A stretch of 22,653 nt of DNA from Verrucomicrobiota bacterium (GTDB taxonomy: Bacteria; Verrucomicrobiota; Verrucomicrobiia; Chthoniobacterales; UBA10450), in NCBI GenBank assembly GCA_003218815.1, contig QHON01000020.1:1-22653 (forward strand). The letters run 5' to 3'. The stretch's first letter is position 1, and the number at the start of each line of letters is the position of its first letter. This document shows, in pieces, positions 22,441-22,653 of the stretch. The position numbers and the translations under genes were made by a program. The notes below the pieces were generated by a model. The model searched no databases. It was not told the DNA's origin and saw nothing but the letters and a program-made list of their open reading frames with translations.

Positions 22441-22653
22441 TCAACCCAGCAAATCTCCGTAGCGCTTGTCCGCTAACTCCAAACACCGCGCCAGAATCTC
22501 CGACGGCGTCTGAAGCTTGAGTGCTTCCTCGACAAGCTCACGACATTCGGAAATGGCCAAACTTTGCACCGCGCGCTTGACCCGTGGCACCAAGGTCGCG
22601 CCCGCGCTCAACTCATCCATACCGAGCCCGAGCAAAAGTGGAATGAGCGCGAC
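22441..22653 (-). CDS. ptsI: PTS enzyme I (PEP-protein phosphotransferase), C-terminal part
   Basis: Only the last 70 residues are inside the window; the gene continues past the right edge. LIPLLLGLGMDELSAGA and TLVPRVKRAVQSL match the C-terminal PEP-binding barrel of enzyme I, the part that in E. coli reads LLGMGLDEFSMS. Enzyme I takes phosphate from phosphoenolpyruvate and passes it to HPr. Related PEP-utilising enzymes (PpsA, PpdK) differ in this stretch, so enzyme I or a close paralogue such as a PtsP-like protein is most likely. The sugar-specific PTS components are not visible, so whether it drives sugar uptake or a regulatory (nitrogen-type) PTS cannot be told here. Confidence 0.85.
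   Translation of the reverse strand, partial: VALIPLLLGLGMDELSAGATLVPRVKRAVQSLAISECRELVEEALKLQTPSEILARCLELADKRYGDLLG

Overview
The window looks like an ordinary housekeeping stretch of a bacterial chromosome, most likely from the Verrucomicrobiota (Chthoniobacterales/'Spartobacteria', soil lineage). This assignment is inferred from the gene set, the style of the small secreted proteins, the C-terminal motif of the first partial gene, and the GH18-NodB-GT2 fusion; no rRNA marker is present. No phage, transposase, CRISPR array or classical genomic-island signal was seen.

Layout. 1-207: tail of an unrecognised gene. 244-327: tRNA-Leu(CAA), followed by about 360 nt without a convincing gene but with two hairpins. 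692-2684 (minus): a small secreted Thr/Gln-rich protein and an Amt ammonium channel that has no GlnK partner in view. 2904-7408 (minus): a two-gene exopolysaccharide unit, made of a 1118-aa membrane protein joining a GH18-like hydrolase, a NodB deacetylase and a GT2 synthase, then a GH26-type lipoprotein, closed by an intrinsic terminator. 7505-8059 (plus): gamma-carbonic anhydrase-like protein, convergent with glycerate kinase (8118-9242, minus). 9333-16161 (minus): a long co-directional run, read 5'->3' as thioredoxin-like protein, cystathionine beta-synthase, cystathionine gamma-synthase/lyase, chorismate synthase (aroC), CvpA-like protein, gatB. 16391-18124 (plus): six-domain ribosomal protein S1, divergent from that run. 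18528-19647: a small lipoprotein and a seven-helix membrane protein, convergent. 19701-21656 (minus): biosynthetic arginine decarboxylase, divergent from a BFN-domain (bifunctional nuclease) protein at 21896-22372. 22441-22653 (minus): C-terminal end of PTS enzyme I, cut by the window edge.

How genes work together. The cbs-cgs pair makes a transsulfuration unit (homocysteine -> cystathionine -> cysteine if run in reverse), preceded by an exported thioredoxin-fold protein. aroC, cvpA and gatB are tightly packed (4-nt stop/start overlap, then a 6-nt gap), so they are probably translated from one message. In the polysaccharide unit, the predicted topology would let one polypeptide make a polymer inside the cell and deacetylate and trim it outside, with a lipoprotein hydrolase made from the same message.

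The strongest undescribed signals are non-coding: a compact three-helix, cloverleaf-like element with 21-bp imperfect terminal inverted repeats filling the cbs-cgs gap (14069-14158); tandem hairpins in the rpsA leader plus a dyad overlapping its -35; a structured rpsA 3' end; and two promoters (amt, thioredoxin) placed so close to the start codons that leaderless or near-leaderless mRNAs are predicted. All were found by eye and no folding or database search was run.
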